A program made the translations under genes and the position numbers. A stretch of 64,000 nucleotides of DNA from Streptomyces populi. GTDB lineage: Bacteria; Actinomycetota; Actinomycetes; Streptomycetales; Streptomycetaceae. Below the pieces are notes generated by a model. That model was given only the letters and a program-made list of their open reading frames with translations, was not told the origin of the DNA and ran no database searches. Shown here in pieces: positions 56,752 through 64,000 of this stretch. The first letter of the stretch is position 1; every line of letters starts with the position of its first letter. The stretch covers positions 62,001 to 126,000 of the forward strand of contig NZ_KZ626842.1 of the NCBI RefSeq assembly GCF_002911015.1, read 5' to 3'.

Positions 56752-58101
56752 TCAGCGCCGGGTGTAGATGAAGCCGATCTTGTCGACCTCGTCCCCCGAG
56801 CGGCCGTGGAAGCCGGCGATCTGCCGGCCGCTCGGCGCGGCGCGGGTCACGCAGTCCGAGGTCGTCGTGCCCCCGGCCAGGGCGCGGCCGAGATTCGTGG
56901 TGAACTTCGCGTAGAAGATGCGGGTGTGACCGTCCTTCGCGCCCTCGCAGAGCTGTGCCGAGGTCACGTACTCACCGCTGCCGAGTGTCAGTGAGGCGGC
57001 CGTGCCGCCGGTACCTCCGTGGGCGAGCGTGGTGCCGTCACTCAGGGTCAGCCCCAGCCGGTCGACCCGGGAGCCGCTGCCGATGGACACGGCGGAGGCG
57101 CGGGCACCGGCCGGCACGCGCGCGATGTCGTTGAAGTAGTCGCCGTGCGGCCCGCCGAACTGGTCGCTGAGCTGGAAGGCGGTGTCGCGCGACCACGTGA
57201 ACGACGCGGTGACCGGGTCGTGGTCGGAGAGCATCAGGCCGTCGGAGGTCAGGAAGCGGGTGTGCTCGTTGTGGTAGCCCGTGGCGTTCAGCGAGACGAG
57301 CTTGCTGCCGCGGTAGAGGATCTTGTCGACGACCTCGCAGGTGTCGGGCACCGTGGTGCCGCTCTGGTCGCAGACGAGGGCGTCGCTCCCCTTGGCCGGC
57401 GCGGTGCCGCCGCGGACGAGCTGGACCCACGCGTCCGTCAGCCCGTTGGCGGCGGCGAACTCCGCGATGGTGTCGCCGGAGCGGGTGTAACGGGTGTTCG
57501 TGTCGCCCATGACGACGACGGCGTTGCCCGCGGAGTGGGTGGCGATGAACGCGGTGAGCTGGTTCAGGTTGTCGGCGCGGGAGGCGAGGGCGCCGGCACT
57601 GGTGCCCGCGTTGGTGTGCACGTTGTAGAAGTCGACGTAGACGCCCTCGGCCAGGCGTTCGCGCATGAAGGTGAAGCCCTTGGGGGTCAGGCAGTCGCCG
57701 GAGTCGATCTGGCAGGAGTTCCAGCCGACCCGCTCGAAGTCGTCGGTGTCGTACGAGATCTTCGAGAGGGTGTTGAGGCCGCTGCCGATGCCCGCGCCGC
57801 CGCTGGTGGGAGTGCGGTGGGCGTGCGCGGTGTCGGCCGCGTACAGCGCCGCGTGGTAGTTGAAGTCCTCCTCGACGTGGACGACGTCGTAGGGGGCGAT
57901 GAGTCCGCCGATCGCCGTGGTCGCGGACTGGCGGGGTGTCGGCGCGCTGGAGATGCCGTCGGGCAGTCCCGCGACGTTGTAGCTGAGCACGCTGAAGGTG
58001 CCGGAGTCGGCGGCCGTGGCGGGGGAGGCGGCCGCGGTGAGTCCGCCGAGTGCGGCGGCTGCCGCCGCGGCACCGGCGAGAAGTCTGCGGAGTGGGGACA
58101 T
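56752..58101 (-). CDS. Secreted endonuclease/exonuclease/phosphatase-fold protein with jacalin-like lectin domain
   Basis: 449 residues from ATG 58101 (AGGAG upstream). Signal peptide cut after ASPATA. The EEP fold (~35-300) has its catalytic residues: SVLSYNVAGLP (Asn), VVHVEEDFNYH (Glu), VDFYNVHTNAG (His), VVVMGDTNTRY (Asp and Asn) and LMLSDHDPVTASF (Asp and His). C-terminal ~130 residues: QFGGPHGDYFNDI and FHGRSGDEVDKIGFIYT, typical of jacalin-type lectins. It could be a DNase, a sphingomyelinase-like phosphodiesterase or an inositol phosphatase; the lectin would target it to glycans. The adjacent gene also encodes a secreted hydrolase with a carbohydrate-binding trefoil. Confidence 0.87.
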   Translation of the reverse strand: MSPLRRLLAGAAAAAAALGGLTAAASPATAADSGTFSVLSYNVAGLPDGISSAPTPRQSATTAIGGLIAPYDVVHVEEDFNYHAALYAADTAHAHRTPTSGGAGIGSGLNTLSKISYDTDDFERVGWNSCQIDSGDCLTPKGFTFMRERLAEGVYVDFYNVHTNAGTSAGALASRADNLNQLTAFIATHSAGNAVVVMGDTNTRYTRSGDTIAEFAAANGLTDAWVQLVRGGTAPAKGSDALVCDQSGTTVPDTCEVVDKILYRGSKLVSLNATGYHNEHTRFLTSDGLMLSDHDPVTASFTWSRDTAFQLSDQFGGPHGDYFNDIARVPAGARASAVSIGSGSRVDRLGLTLSDGTTLAHGGTGGTAASLTLGSGEYVTSAQLCEGAKDGHTRIFYAKFTTNLGRALAGGTTTSDCVTRAAPSGRQIAGFHGRSGDEVDKIGFIYTRR

Positions 58102-58133
58102 CGGGGGTGTCTCCTGGGGGCGGGGGAGGGACG

Positions 58134-59513
58134 TCAGGAACAGACCGAGAAGGTGGCGTCGGCCTTGTCGGTGGAGGTGGAGATCGGATCGATGCGCAGC
58201 ACGTGGTCCGCGTGCCTGAGGTGACGGTCCGGGTGGTTGTGGGAACGGAACGACGACCAGGACGGGTCGGCCAGGCCCGCGGTCCGGTGGAAGGTGGCGT
58301 CCTGCGCGAACGTCGTCGTCCCGTCGTTCACGGCGAGCGCCATCCGGTAGTCGCTGTGCCTCAGGTAGCGCGTCGGGTAGTTGACCGAGCGGAACGAGAC
58401 GCCCGAGGCGTCGGCGAGTCCGGGTACCAGCGTCCACTGCGCGTCCGCGTACGGGTCGAAGGGGTACTCGTCGATCCGGCCGACGAAGTCGGCGTGCCGG
58501 ACGTAACGGGCCGGATGGTTGTAGGACTTGAGCCGGTTCCAGGCGGGGGCGCCCCAGGTGGCGAGGAGACCGGTGTACTCCGTGGCGGTGATGGGCTGGA
58601 TGCTCGCGTGCTTGGAGTTCAGCGGCTGGGTGTAGAGCCGCTGGTCGACCGCCGTCCAGGTGCCGCTCGCGAGACCGGCCGACTGCCAGGCGTAGAAGAC
58701 CCCGTTCGGCGTGTAGGTGTCACCCCAGAGGAACCAGGTTCCCGTCGCCTGTGACCTGATGAGGATCGGGGCCTCGGTTCCGCCGTGCGCGACCGGAGTG
58801 CTGAACACGGTGAAGCTGCCCGGGGCCAGGGACGTCGACCGCGCGCCCACCAGGGTCTGGTCCTTCTTGAAATAGAGGTAGTTGACGCCGTCGACGCCCA
58901 CCGCCAGATCGCCGTCGATCACGTCGTAGCCCGGGTCGAAGAAGACCTGCGCGGCCGACGCCGTCACGAAGTCGGACGTGTAATTGACCATGATGACGTT
59001 GTGACCGCTGGAGTTCACGGCGGAGTAGATGATCCCGTACTGTCCCCGCCCCGCGTCCCAGTACGCCTCCGGCGCCCAGCTGTGGGTGGCCAGGTCGTGC
59101 AGTTTCAGCCGGCGGTAGCCGCTGAAGGAGCGCAGGTCCGCCGAGTCCCAGACGTGGACGTACTGGCTCTGCAGGCTCCAGTCGGTGCCCTTGAGGTCGG
59201 TGGCGAGCACCACGAACGTACCGTCCTGCCGGCGCAGGACGAACGGGTCGCGCAGCCCGCCGGTCCCGCCGGACGGGGTCACGACGGGCTGGTTCTGGTT
59301 CAGCGGGGTCCACTGGAGCGAGTCGGTGCTGACGGCCAGATGGAGGCCGTAGTCCGCTCCGTCGCCGTTCGGGGACTCGGTGAAGTAGGCCATCACATAG
59401 GCGCTCCCGGCCGCGGCGCGGGCGGGCGGGGTGCCGAGGGCGAATGCGGCGGTGAGGCCGGCCATCGTCCCCAGCGCGGCACGGCGTGAGGGCTGAAGGG
59501 GCCTGTCGTTCAT
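58134..59513 (-). CDS. Secreted GH43-like glycosidase with AbfB (CBM42) trefoil
   Basis: 459 residues from ATG 59513 (GAGGAG upstream). Tat-type signal PSRRAALGTMAGLTAAFALG. The five-bladed propeller domain (~35-315) shows GGLRDPFVLRRQDG, SWAPEAYWDAGRGQYGIIYS, VIDGDLAVGVDGVNYLYFK and HGGTEAPILIRS (Glu as candidate acid). C-terminal trefoil with three AbfB repeats: SYNHPARYVRHADF, SVNYPTRYLRHSDY and SHNHPDRHLRHADH, which bind arabinofuranose side chains. The likely substrate is arabinoxylan or arabinan. It is just upstream of the EEP-jacalin gene on the same strand (32 bases), so co-transcribed, behind a perfect palindrome at 59571. Confidence 0.88.
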   Translation of the reverse strand: MNDRPLQPSRRAALGTMAGLTAAFALGTPPARAAAGSAYVMAYFTESPNGDGADYGLHLAVSTDSLQWTPLNQNQPVVTPSGGTGGLRDPFVLRRQDGTFVVLATDLKGTDWSLQSQYVHVWDSADLRSFSGYRRLKLHDLATHSWAPEAYWDAGRGQYGIIYSAVNSSGHNVIMVNYTSDFVTASAAQVFFDPGYDVIDGDLAVGVDGVNYLYFKKDQTLVGARSTSLAPGSFTVFSTPVAHGGTEAPILIRSQATGTWFLWGDTYTPNGVFYAWQSAGLASGTWTAVDQRLYTQPLNSKHASIQPITATEYTGLLATWGAPAWNRLKSYNHPARYVRHADFVGRIDEYPFDPYADAQWTLVPGLADASGVSFRSVNYPTRYLRHSDYRMALAVNDGTTTFAQDATFHRTAGLADPSWSSFRSHNHPDRHLRHADHVLRIDPISTSTDKADATFSVCS

Positions 59514-59570
59514 GCCGGTCTCCTCGCGTCTCGAGCGTCGGCGCCGGGACACGTCGGTCCGGCTCGCTGG

Positions 59571-59635
59571 TTCGGTATACCGAATGCTGTGCGACATGCT
59601 GTGCGAGGCATCACGGTAAGGGCTTACCGGTGATG
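59571..59635. promoter_or_regulatory. Perfect 14-bp palindrome and hairpin upstream of the GH43-AbfB gene
   Basis: TTCGGTATACCGAA at 59571-59584 is a perfect palindrome, 58 bases before the start codon of the minus-strand gene, in operator position. ATGCTGTGCGA is repeated directly at 59584-59594 and 59596-59606. An inverted repeat with a one-base bulge follows (59609-59620 with 59623-59635, GGTAAG and CTTACC in the middle). The regulator is unknown. Confidence 0.55.
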
Positions 59636-59745
59636 TGAACAGGGCCTGTAGAGACGGAAGTTGAGCGTGTTCACGCCTTTTCTCGCGCGCGGGGCGGGGT
59701 GTTGTGGGCCGTCCGTCGTCACAGCCGCTGTCTAGGCTGGTCCGC

Positions 59746-60237
59746 GTGAAGGAACAGAGCAGCAGACCACTCGCCGTGTTCGACCTGGACGGCACGCTCG
59801 CGGACACCGCGCACCGGCAGCGGTTCCTGGAGCGCGCGCCGCGGGACTGGAGCGGATTCTTCGCGGCGGCCTCCGAGGACCCGCCGCTCGCGGAGGGCGT
59901 GGCGCTCGCGCTGAGCAGCGCGGAGGAGTGCGAGGTGGTCTATCTGACCGGCCGCCCCGAGCGGATCCGGCGGACGACCGTGGACTGGCTGGCCGAGCAC
60001 GGCCTGCCCGAGGGGCGCGTCTGGATGCGGCGCAACGACGACCGCAGGCCCGCCCGCCGCACCAAGCTGGAGATCCTTCGCCGGCTGGCCCGCGACCGGG
60101 AGATCCGCGTCCTCGTCGACGACGACGAATTCGTGTGCGAGGAGGCGGAGCGGGCCGGCTTCACGGTCGTACGGGCACGGTGGGCGGCCGCGTCGGCGGC
60201 GCTGAAGGACGCGCAGGAGCGGGAGGGGCGGACCTGA
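59746..60237 (+). CDS. HAD-family phosphatase
   Basis: 163 residues from GTG 59746. Motif I VFDLDGTLADT, motif II Thr in VYLTGRPERIRR, motif III Lys in RRTKLEIL, motif IV VLVDDDEFVCEEA, all in order, giving a complete small HAD hydrolase close to the polynucleotide-kinase 3'-phosphatase-like group. TAGGCT at 59733-59738 is a good -10 box and lies only 7 bases before the GTG, with no Shine-Dalgarno, so the mRNA is probably leaderless. Confidence 0.88.
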   Translation: MKEQSSRPLAVFDLDGTLADTAHRQRFLERAPRDWSGFFAAASEDPPLAEGVALALSSAEECEVVYLTGRPERIRRTTVDWLAEHGLPEGRVWMRRNDDRRPARRTKLEILRRLARDREIRVLVDDDEFVCEEAERAGFTVVRARWAAASAALKDAQEREGRT

Positions 60238-60260
60238 GGGGGTTCTCGGCGGGCGTGGTG

Positions 60261-60279
60261 GACCCGCGGGGCGCGGGTC
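60261..60279. terminator. Short terminator between convergent HAD and dodecin genes
   Basis: GACCCGCG at 60261-60268 and CGCGGGTC at 60272-60279 with a GGG loop, in the 45-base gap between the stops at 60237 and 60283. Confidence 0.6.
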
Positions 60280-60282
60280 GGG

Positions 60283-60498
60283 TCAGTCGGCGTCCTCCAG
60301 CCGGAAACCGAGCTTCAGACCGACCTGGTAGTGCTCGATCCGTCCGTTCTCGATCTGACCCCTGACCTGCGTGACCTCGAACCAGTCGAGGTTGCGCAGG
60401 GTCTGCGAGGCCCGGGTGACCCCATTGCGAATGGCCTGGTCGACGCCTTCGTGGGAGGTCCCGACGATCTCGGTGACCCGGTAGGTGTGCTCGGACAT
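60283..60498 (-). CDS. Dodecin (flavin-binding dodecameric protein)
   Basis: 71 residues: EHTYRVTEIVGTSHEGVDQAIRNG, TLRNLDWFEVTQVRGQIENGRIEHYQVGLKLGFRLED. This is the full dodecin pattern, with the conserved Trp (NLDWFEV) that stacks on flavin and the GQIENG turn. It stores or scavenges riboflavin, FMN or coenzyme A. ATG at 60498 with GAGGAG upstream. Confidence 0.95.
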   Translation of the reverse strand: MSEHTYRVTEIVGTSHEGVDQAIRNGVTRASQTLRNLDWFEVTQVRGQIENGRIEHYQVGLKLGFRLEDAD

Positions 60499-60598
60499 GC
60501 GGCTGCTCCTCTCCGCCGTGGCGGGAGTGCCAGGCGTGATTCCACGGTGCCCCACCGGGTGGCGCTCCGCGAGACGGCGGGGTGACCAGGGTGATGCG

Positions 60599-60631
60599 GG
60601 ACCGGCCCCGGAGGCGGGCCGGGGCCGGTCC
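60599..60631. promoter_or_regulatory. Strong hairpin in the divergent region before cobK
   Basis: GGACCGGCCCCGG at 60599-60611 pairs perfectly with CCGGGGCCGGTCC at 60619-60631. No gene ends here: dodecin starts at 60498 to the left and cobK at 60782 to the right. It may be an attenuator-type hairpin in the cobK leader or a protein site. Confidence 0.45.
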
Positions 60632-60781
60632 GACGGTTCCCGTCCGCCCCGTGACGCCGTGCACGCCCTCGGGCGAGCCGGGCCGTGGGCCTCGGTGTGC
60701 TTGAGTTGCCCCCGCGACCTTCCTCGGCCCGGCCCTGGCGTCGCTGTCCACGCCTCACTCCGCGGAAGGGAACCGGACGTC

Positions 60782-61558
60782 GTGCACGTACTGATCCTGG
60801 GTGGTACGACCGAGGCCCGCCGTCTCGCCGAGAACCTGGCCGCGGGGACGCGTCCGGACCTCAGGGTGACGAACTCGCTGGCCGGGCGGGTGGGCGCGCC
60901 CCGGCTGCCGCCCGGCGAGGTGCGCGTGGGCGGCTTCGGCGGTGCCGAGGGGCTGGCGCGGTGGCTGCGCGAGCACCGGGTGGACGTGTTCGTCGACGCC
61001 ACGCACCCCTTCGCCGGAACGGTCAGCTTCAACGCGGCGCGGGCGGCCGCCGTCACCGGTGTCCCCCTGCTCGCCCTGCGGCGCCCCGGCTGGGCCCCGG
61101 TCGAGGGCGACGTCTGGCACGAGACCGGCTCCCTGGAAGAGGCGGCCGGCCTCCTGCCCTCACTGGGCCGCAGGGTGTTCCTCACCACGGGCCGGCTGGG
61201 ACTGGCGGCCTTCGCGGCCCTGGAGGACCTGTGGTTCCTCGTACGGTCCGTGGACCCGCCGGGGGCGCCGGCTCCGGCCCGCATGGAGGTACTGCTCGAC
61301 CGCGGCCCCTTCACGCTCCAGGGAGAACGGGAACTGCTCCTGCGCCACGCCATCGACGTCGTGGTGACGAAGGACAGCGGCGGACGGGCCACCGCACCGA
61401 AACTGACCGCGGCCCGTGAGGCCGGGCTGCCGGTGGTCGTCGTGCGCAGACCCCCGGTCCCCGCCGGTGTCCCGGTCGTGACGGACCCCGGGGCGGCCGT
61501 CGACTGGATCACGGAGCGGCTCCGCCCGGGCACTTCCCCGGCACGGACCGAACCCTGA
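60782..61558 (+). CDS. cobK: Precorrin-6A reductase (CobK/CbiJ family)
   Basis: 258 residues from GTG 60782. Reduces precorrin-6A (or cobalt-precorrin-6A) with NADPH in cobalamin synthesis. Family features: VLILGGTTEARRLAENLA at the N-terminus, VNSLAG-like TNSLAGRVG, FVDATHPFAGTVSFNAARA, RVFLTTGRLGLAAF, VVTKDSGGRATAPKLTAARE and VVVRRPP. cobH, acting two steps later, is 1.7 kb away on the other strand, so this is the edge of a cobalamin cluster. Confidence 0.93.
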   Translation: MHVLILGGTTEARRLAENLAAGTRPDLRVTNSLAGRVGAPRLPPGEVRVGGFGGAEGLARWLREHRVDVFVDATHPFAGTVSFNAARAAAVTGVPLLALRRPGWAPVEGDVWHETGSLEEAAGLLPSLGRRVFLTTGRLGLAAFAALEDLWFLVRSVDPPGAPAPARMEVLLDRGPFTLQGERELLLRHAIDVVVTKDSGGRATAPKLTAAREAGLPVVVVRRPPVPAGVPVVTDPGAAVDWITERLRPGTSPARTEP

Positions 61559-61799
61559 GGCGCGCTTCGACGCGGCCGGCGTCCGCTCGGTCCCGGGCCT
61601 CGGCGGGTGAGGACCCGCGCCGACGGACGAGGACGAAGACGGTCAGGCCGGTCAGTACCAGTGCTCCTCCGCCGACGGCGGCGACGGTCCAGGCCGTCGG
61701 ACCGGAGCCGCCCGGCGCGCCGATGGCTTCGACCGTGACGGGAGCCGTGCTGTTTCCCGGGTCCCTTTCGGACCTTTCCCCGACCCGGGTGAGCGCCAA
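61509..61799 (-). CDS. Possible small membrane-anchored protein or C-terminal gene remnant
   Basis: A 96-codon frame with a TTG start, no clear Shine-Dalgarno and a 50-base overlap with the end of cobK on the other strand. It encodes a short polar N-terminus (RSERDPGNSTAPVTVEAIG), a convincing membrane helix (WTVAAVGGGALVLTGLTVFVLVRRRG) and a charged tail. This looks like the C-terminal anchor of a surface protein, so it may be a remnant whose upstream part was lost, or a small hypothetical gene. Only the membrane helix argues for it. Confidence 0.35.
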   Translation of the reverse strand: MALTRVGERSERDPGNSTAPVTVEAIGAPGGSGPTAWTVAAVGGGALVLTGLTVFVLVRRRGSSPAEARDRADAGRVEARLRVRSVPGKCPGGAAP

Positions 61800-61890
61800 G
61801 GCGGGATCCAGGCGCGTCGCCCGGTCCTACGGAGACACGTTCGGTGCTCTCGGGGTTGTACGCCGAAGCCGGTCCGCCGGACGGGCGGGG

Positions 61891-63171
61891 TCAGGAAACC
61901 GGTTCGTGGACAGGCGCGGGAACCGCAGGCTGGTCCGGCCAGGTGAACGCGTACCGGGGTTCGCCGTCGCGGCTCAGCCGTACGAAGCGCAGGAGTTCAC
62001 GGACGATGCCCGCGTTGCCCATCGCCCAGCCGGTGCGCGGTTCGAGGTCGCTCGGGGTGGCCCTGTGCTCGGAGTTGGACCAGCGGGCGCCGTCCCCGTC
62101 CCGGATCGCGCGGGCGGCGAGGTCCGCGACGAGGACGTGGGCGAAGTCGTACGGGTCCCGCTGCTCGGCGATGCGGTCGCAGGCCAGGGCGAGGACGCCC
62201 GCGGTGCCGCAGCAGCGGCCGTTGTTGTCCCAGAAACCGGGGCGCAGCCGCCGGGGCAGGCCGGAGCGGGTGACCGTGTGCCAGCAGCGGTCGGCGAGGG
62301 CGGCCCAGACGGGGTCGGCCGTGACGTCCCGCAGCAGCCGGAAGACCTGGGCGTCTCCGGCCGGGCCGTGGCACCAGCCGTAACTGACGGGGTCGACCAC
62401 ATCGGGGCGGTACTGGGGGGTGGAGTGCCGCACCAGGAAGCCCTCCGGCCCCGCCTCGTCACGCGCCACGACGTCCGCGGCACCGGCCAGCGCGAGTTCG
62501 ACCAGGTCCGTGCGGCCGGTGGCCCCGCCGATCCGGGCGAGCCCCAGGACGATGCCGAGCGTGCCGTGCGAGACGTGGTGCAGACGGGAGCCGACACCCG
62601 TGCGATGGGCCCAGTGGACGCCCGCCGGGGTCCGCTCCGCCGTCCGCAGGTACGGCTCCACGGCGAGGACGGCCAGTTCGGCGTCGCCGGCCAGGAGCGC
62701 CCCGAGGCCGATCCCCGCGTTGCCGCCCATCAGCTCGTACAGCTCGCCCCAGCGGGTGCCGTCGAAGCGTGACCGTACGCGTTCCAGCGCACGGTCGGCG
62801 GCGATGCCGGCGGCCGTGTCGCCGAGTTCTCGCTGAAGGGCCCGCAGGACGAGCGCGATTCCGGTGCGGCCGAAGTAGAGGGAGTCGTCGTCGACGCCGT
62901 CGGCGGCGTCCGCGAGGCCGCGGGCGGCGCGCAGGGCGGCGTCGGCGTAGGAGTCGTCGCCGAAGTGCCGCCAGGCTTCGAGGAGTACGGGGACGTTCCC
63001 GGCCGTACCGCTGTAGAGGGTCGGGTCGAGGCCGTCGTCCGAGGGCCCGGCCGTCCAGGCGAGGCCCCCTCCGGAGGTCTCCCGCGCCGCCTCGATCAGC
63101 CACCGCAGCCCGTCGACCGCGAGCCCCTCGACTTCGTCGACCGTCATGCCCGGGGCTTGCGATGCCGTCAT
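61891..63171 (-). CDS. Orphan LanC-like (lanthionine synthetase C family) protein
   Basis: 426 residues with the double-barrel repeats of the family: LDPTLYSGTAGNVPVLLEAW, DDDSLYFGRTGIALVL, YELMGGNAGIGLGAL, HHVSHGTLGIVLGLA, WCHGPAGDAQVFRLL, NGRCCGTAGVLALA, GWAMGNAGIVRELL. The zinc-ligand motifs are WCHG and CCG, where LanC cyclases have WCxG and CHG, so the third ligand is Cys rather than His. No dehydratase or Cys-rich precursor peptide is near, so lanthipeptide cyclisation cannot be assumed; a glutathione- or Cys-adding LanCL-like role is possible. It lies between cobK and cobH. ATG at 63171. Confidence 0.88.
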   Translation of the reverse strand: MTASQAPGMTVDEVEGLAVDGLRWLIEAARETSGGGLAWTAGPSDDGLDPTLYSGTAGNVPVLLEAWRHFGDDSYADAALRAARGLADAADGVDDDSLYFGRTGIALVLRALQRELGDTAAGIAADRALERVRSRFDGTRWGELYELMGGNAGIGLGALLAGDAELAVLAVEPYLRTAERTPAGVHWAHRTGVGSRLHHVSHGTLGIVLGLARIGGATGRTDLVELALAGAADVVARDEAGPEGFLVRHSTPQYRPDVVDPVSYGWCHGPAGDAQVFRLLRDVTADPVWAALADRCWHTVTRSGLPRRLRPGFWDNNGRCCGTAGVLALACDRIAEQRDPYDFAHVLVADLAARAIRDGDGARWSNSEHRATPSDLEPRTGWAMGNAGIVRELLRFVRLSRDGEPRYAFTWPDQPAVPAPVHEPVS

Positions 63172-63270
63172 GGGCCCACTCTCGCATGATCTTCCGGGCC
63201 CGCCCAGAGGGCGGCCCGGCTCGCGCCGCGAGCACGAGCCCCGCCGGCCGACGAGGCCCGCGCGGGTCCC

Positions 63271-63915
63271 TCAGCTCTCCTTCTCGCTCGCGATCGCGTT
63301 GACCGCCGCCGCGGCGATGGCGCTGCCGCCGCGGCGGCCCCGTACGACCAAGTGGTCCAGGCGGGAGGGGTGTTCGGCCAGGGCCTCCTTCGACTCGGCG
63401 GCGCCGACGAAGCCCACGGGGACGCCGATGACCGCGGCGGGGCGCGGTGCGCCCTCCTCGATCATCTCCAGGAGCCGGAACAGCGCGGTGGGAGCGTTGC
63501 CGACGGCCACCACGGCGCCGTCCAGGTGGTCGCGCCACAGTTCCAGGGCCGCCGCGCTGCGCGTGGTGCCCAGTTCCGCCGCGAGTCCCGGGACCGAGGG
63601 GTCGGAGAGCGTGCAGATCACGTCGTTGTCCGCGGGCAGCCGCCCGCGCGTGATCCCGCTCGCGACCATGGAGACGTCGCAGAGGACCGGTGCGCCCGAG
63701 CGCAGGGCTTCACGGGCGCGGGCCACGACGAGGGGTGTGTAGGCGAGGTCGTCGACGAGGTCCACCATGCCGCAGGCGTGGATCATCCGGACCGCGACCT
63801 GGCTGACATCGGCGGGCAGGGCCGCGAGATCGGCTTCCGCGCGGATGGTGGCAAAGGACTCGCGGTAGATGGCCGCGCCGTCCTTCTCGTAGTCGAACAC
63901 TGTCTTCTCGCTCAT
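63271..63915 (-). CDS. cobH: Precorrin-8X methylmutase
   Basis: 214 residues. Moves the C-11 methyl group to C-12, converting precorrin-8X to hydrogenobyrinic acid. Features: the catalytic His in [55 protein letters not shown] and [18 protein letters not shown]. Length is normal. The ATG at 63915 overlaps a TGA of a frame coming from upstream (ATGA), suggesting a preceding gene in the same operon beyond the window edge. Confidence 0.95.
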   Translation of the reverse strand: MSEKTVFDYEKDGAAIYRESFATIRAEADLAALPADVSQVAVRMIHACGMVDLVDDLAYTPLVVARAREALRSGAPVLCDVSMVASGITRGRLPADNDVICTLSDPSVPGLAAELGTTRSAAALELWRDHLDGAVVAVGNAPTALFRLLEMIEEGAPRPAAVIGVPVGFVGAAESKEALAEHPSRLDHLVVRGRRGGSAIAAAAVNAIASEKES

Positions 63916-64000
63916 CCGTCGGCGTTCAGGGCGCGTGCGGCCGCCGGAGACCGACCGGAGGGCGCGGGTACGGGCGCGAGCATACCGATCGTCATGGGAG
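63912..64000 (-). CDS. Possible 3' end of an upstream gene overlapping cobH
   Basis: An open frame enters from the window edge and stops in the ATGA overlap with cobH. The visible residues ([20 protein letters not shown] then ADG) match nothing I recognise. Given the overlap it may be the C-terminus of another cobalamin gene, but it is too short to judge. Confidence 0.3.
   Translation of the reverse strand, partial: PMTIGMLAPVPAPSGRSPAAARALNADG

Noticed and set aside
60770..60785. Possible B12-box (GAAGGGAACCGG) before cobK
   Set aside because: Only a short partial match located at the start codon; the rest of a cobalamin riboswitch is not visible.

Overview
This is a 64 kb stretch of a Streptomyces-type chromosome. 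The evidence is the very high GC content with strong GC bias at third codon positions, frequent GTG and TTG starts, many ATGA/GTGA stop-start overlaps, and a typical gene repertoire: an RmdA-like GGDEF/EAL protein, LysX, a SpoIIE-type phosphatase with an anti-sigma kinase domain, ECF sigma factors, Tat and lipoprotein signals, a class F sortase, dodecin and aerobic cobalamin genes. No transposase, phage gene, integrase, CRISPR array, rRNA or tRNA was seen.

Layout, left to right. 0-8 kb: the 3' end of glgC, a secreted GH92 mannosidase behind LacI-like operators, a WS/DGAT acyltransferase, an unusual SDR with a Cys-rich N-terminal half, another SDR and an HD-domain protein. 8-14 kb: a 58-residue orphan peptide, an amidase, and an L-fucose oxidative degradation operon. 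In that operon the dehydratase and the SDR are intact, the aldo/keto reductase carries an in-frame amber codon, and the lactonase has a large internal deletion. 14-23 kb: a lipase-maturation-factor membrane protein, a DUF6777-like lipoprotein, a PAS-GAF-SpoIIE-HATPase regulator, an ECF sigma / unknown / zinc-finger anti-sigma set, a variant CapA-like protein and a universal stress protein. 23-32 kb: the membrane lipid lysylation enzyme LysX, a polysaccharide deacetylase, a class F sortase flanked by two small surface proteins, a DUF4239 protein behind a Pro-rich secreted protein, and a repeat-containing lipoprotein.

33-43 kb is a conserved-looking block. It holds an SAM methyltransferase overlapping an rmdA-type c-di-GMP gene, an SDR, a LysR regulator divergent from a three-gene succinate dehydrogenase operon (cytochrome b, flavoprotein, Fe-S), then an olsB-olsA-like ornithine-lipid pair. 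From memory the gene order resembles S. coelicolor SCO0930-SCO0922. 43-50 kb: a PH-domain membrane protein, a UvrA-like drug-resistance ATPase, Ogt, an NTF2-like protein and an aldo/keto reductase. 50-56.6 kb is rich in envelope and signalling proteins: a single polypeptide joining sigma-like, zinc-finger, transmembrane and ricin-lectin parts, a Tat lipoprotein deacetylase-like protein, a DUF4232 lipoprotein, and a receptor Ser/Thr kinase divergent from an ECF sigma factor. 56.7-60.5 kb holds two lectin-bearing secreted enzymes (endonuclease/phosphatase fold plus jacalin; GH43-like plus AbfB), a HAD hydrolase and dodecin. 60.8-64 kb contains cobK and cobH of cobalamin synthesis with an orphan LanC-like protein between them.

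The most interesting items are the decayed fucose operon, the triple operator before the GH92 gene, the SDR lacking the catalytic Tyr, the 58-residue orphan peptide, the sigma/zinc-finger/TM/lectin protein, the CapA-like protein with altered metal-site residues and a Gly-Thr repeat, the LanC-like protein with a Cys-Cys zinc motif, and the 7 x 8-bp repeat that starts on the stop codon of an ECF sigma gene. All functional names rest on reading motifs by eye; no database search was run.
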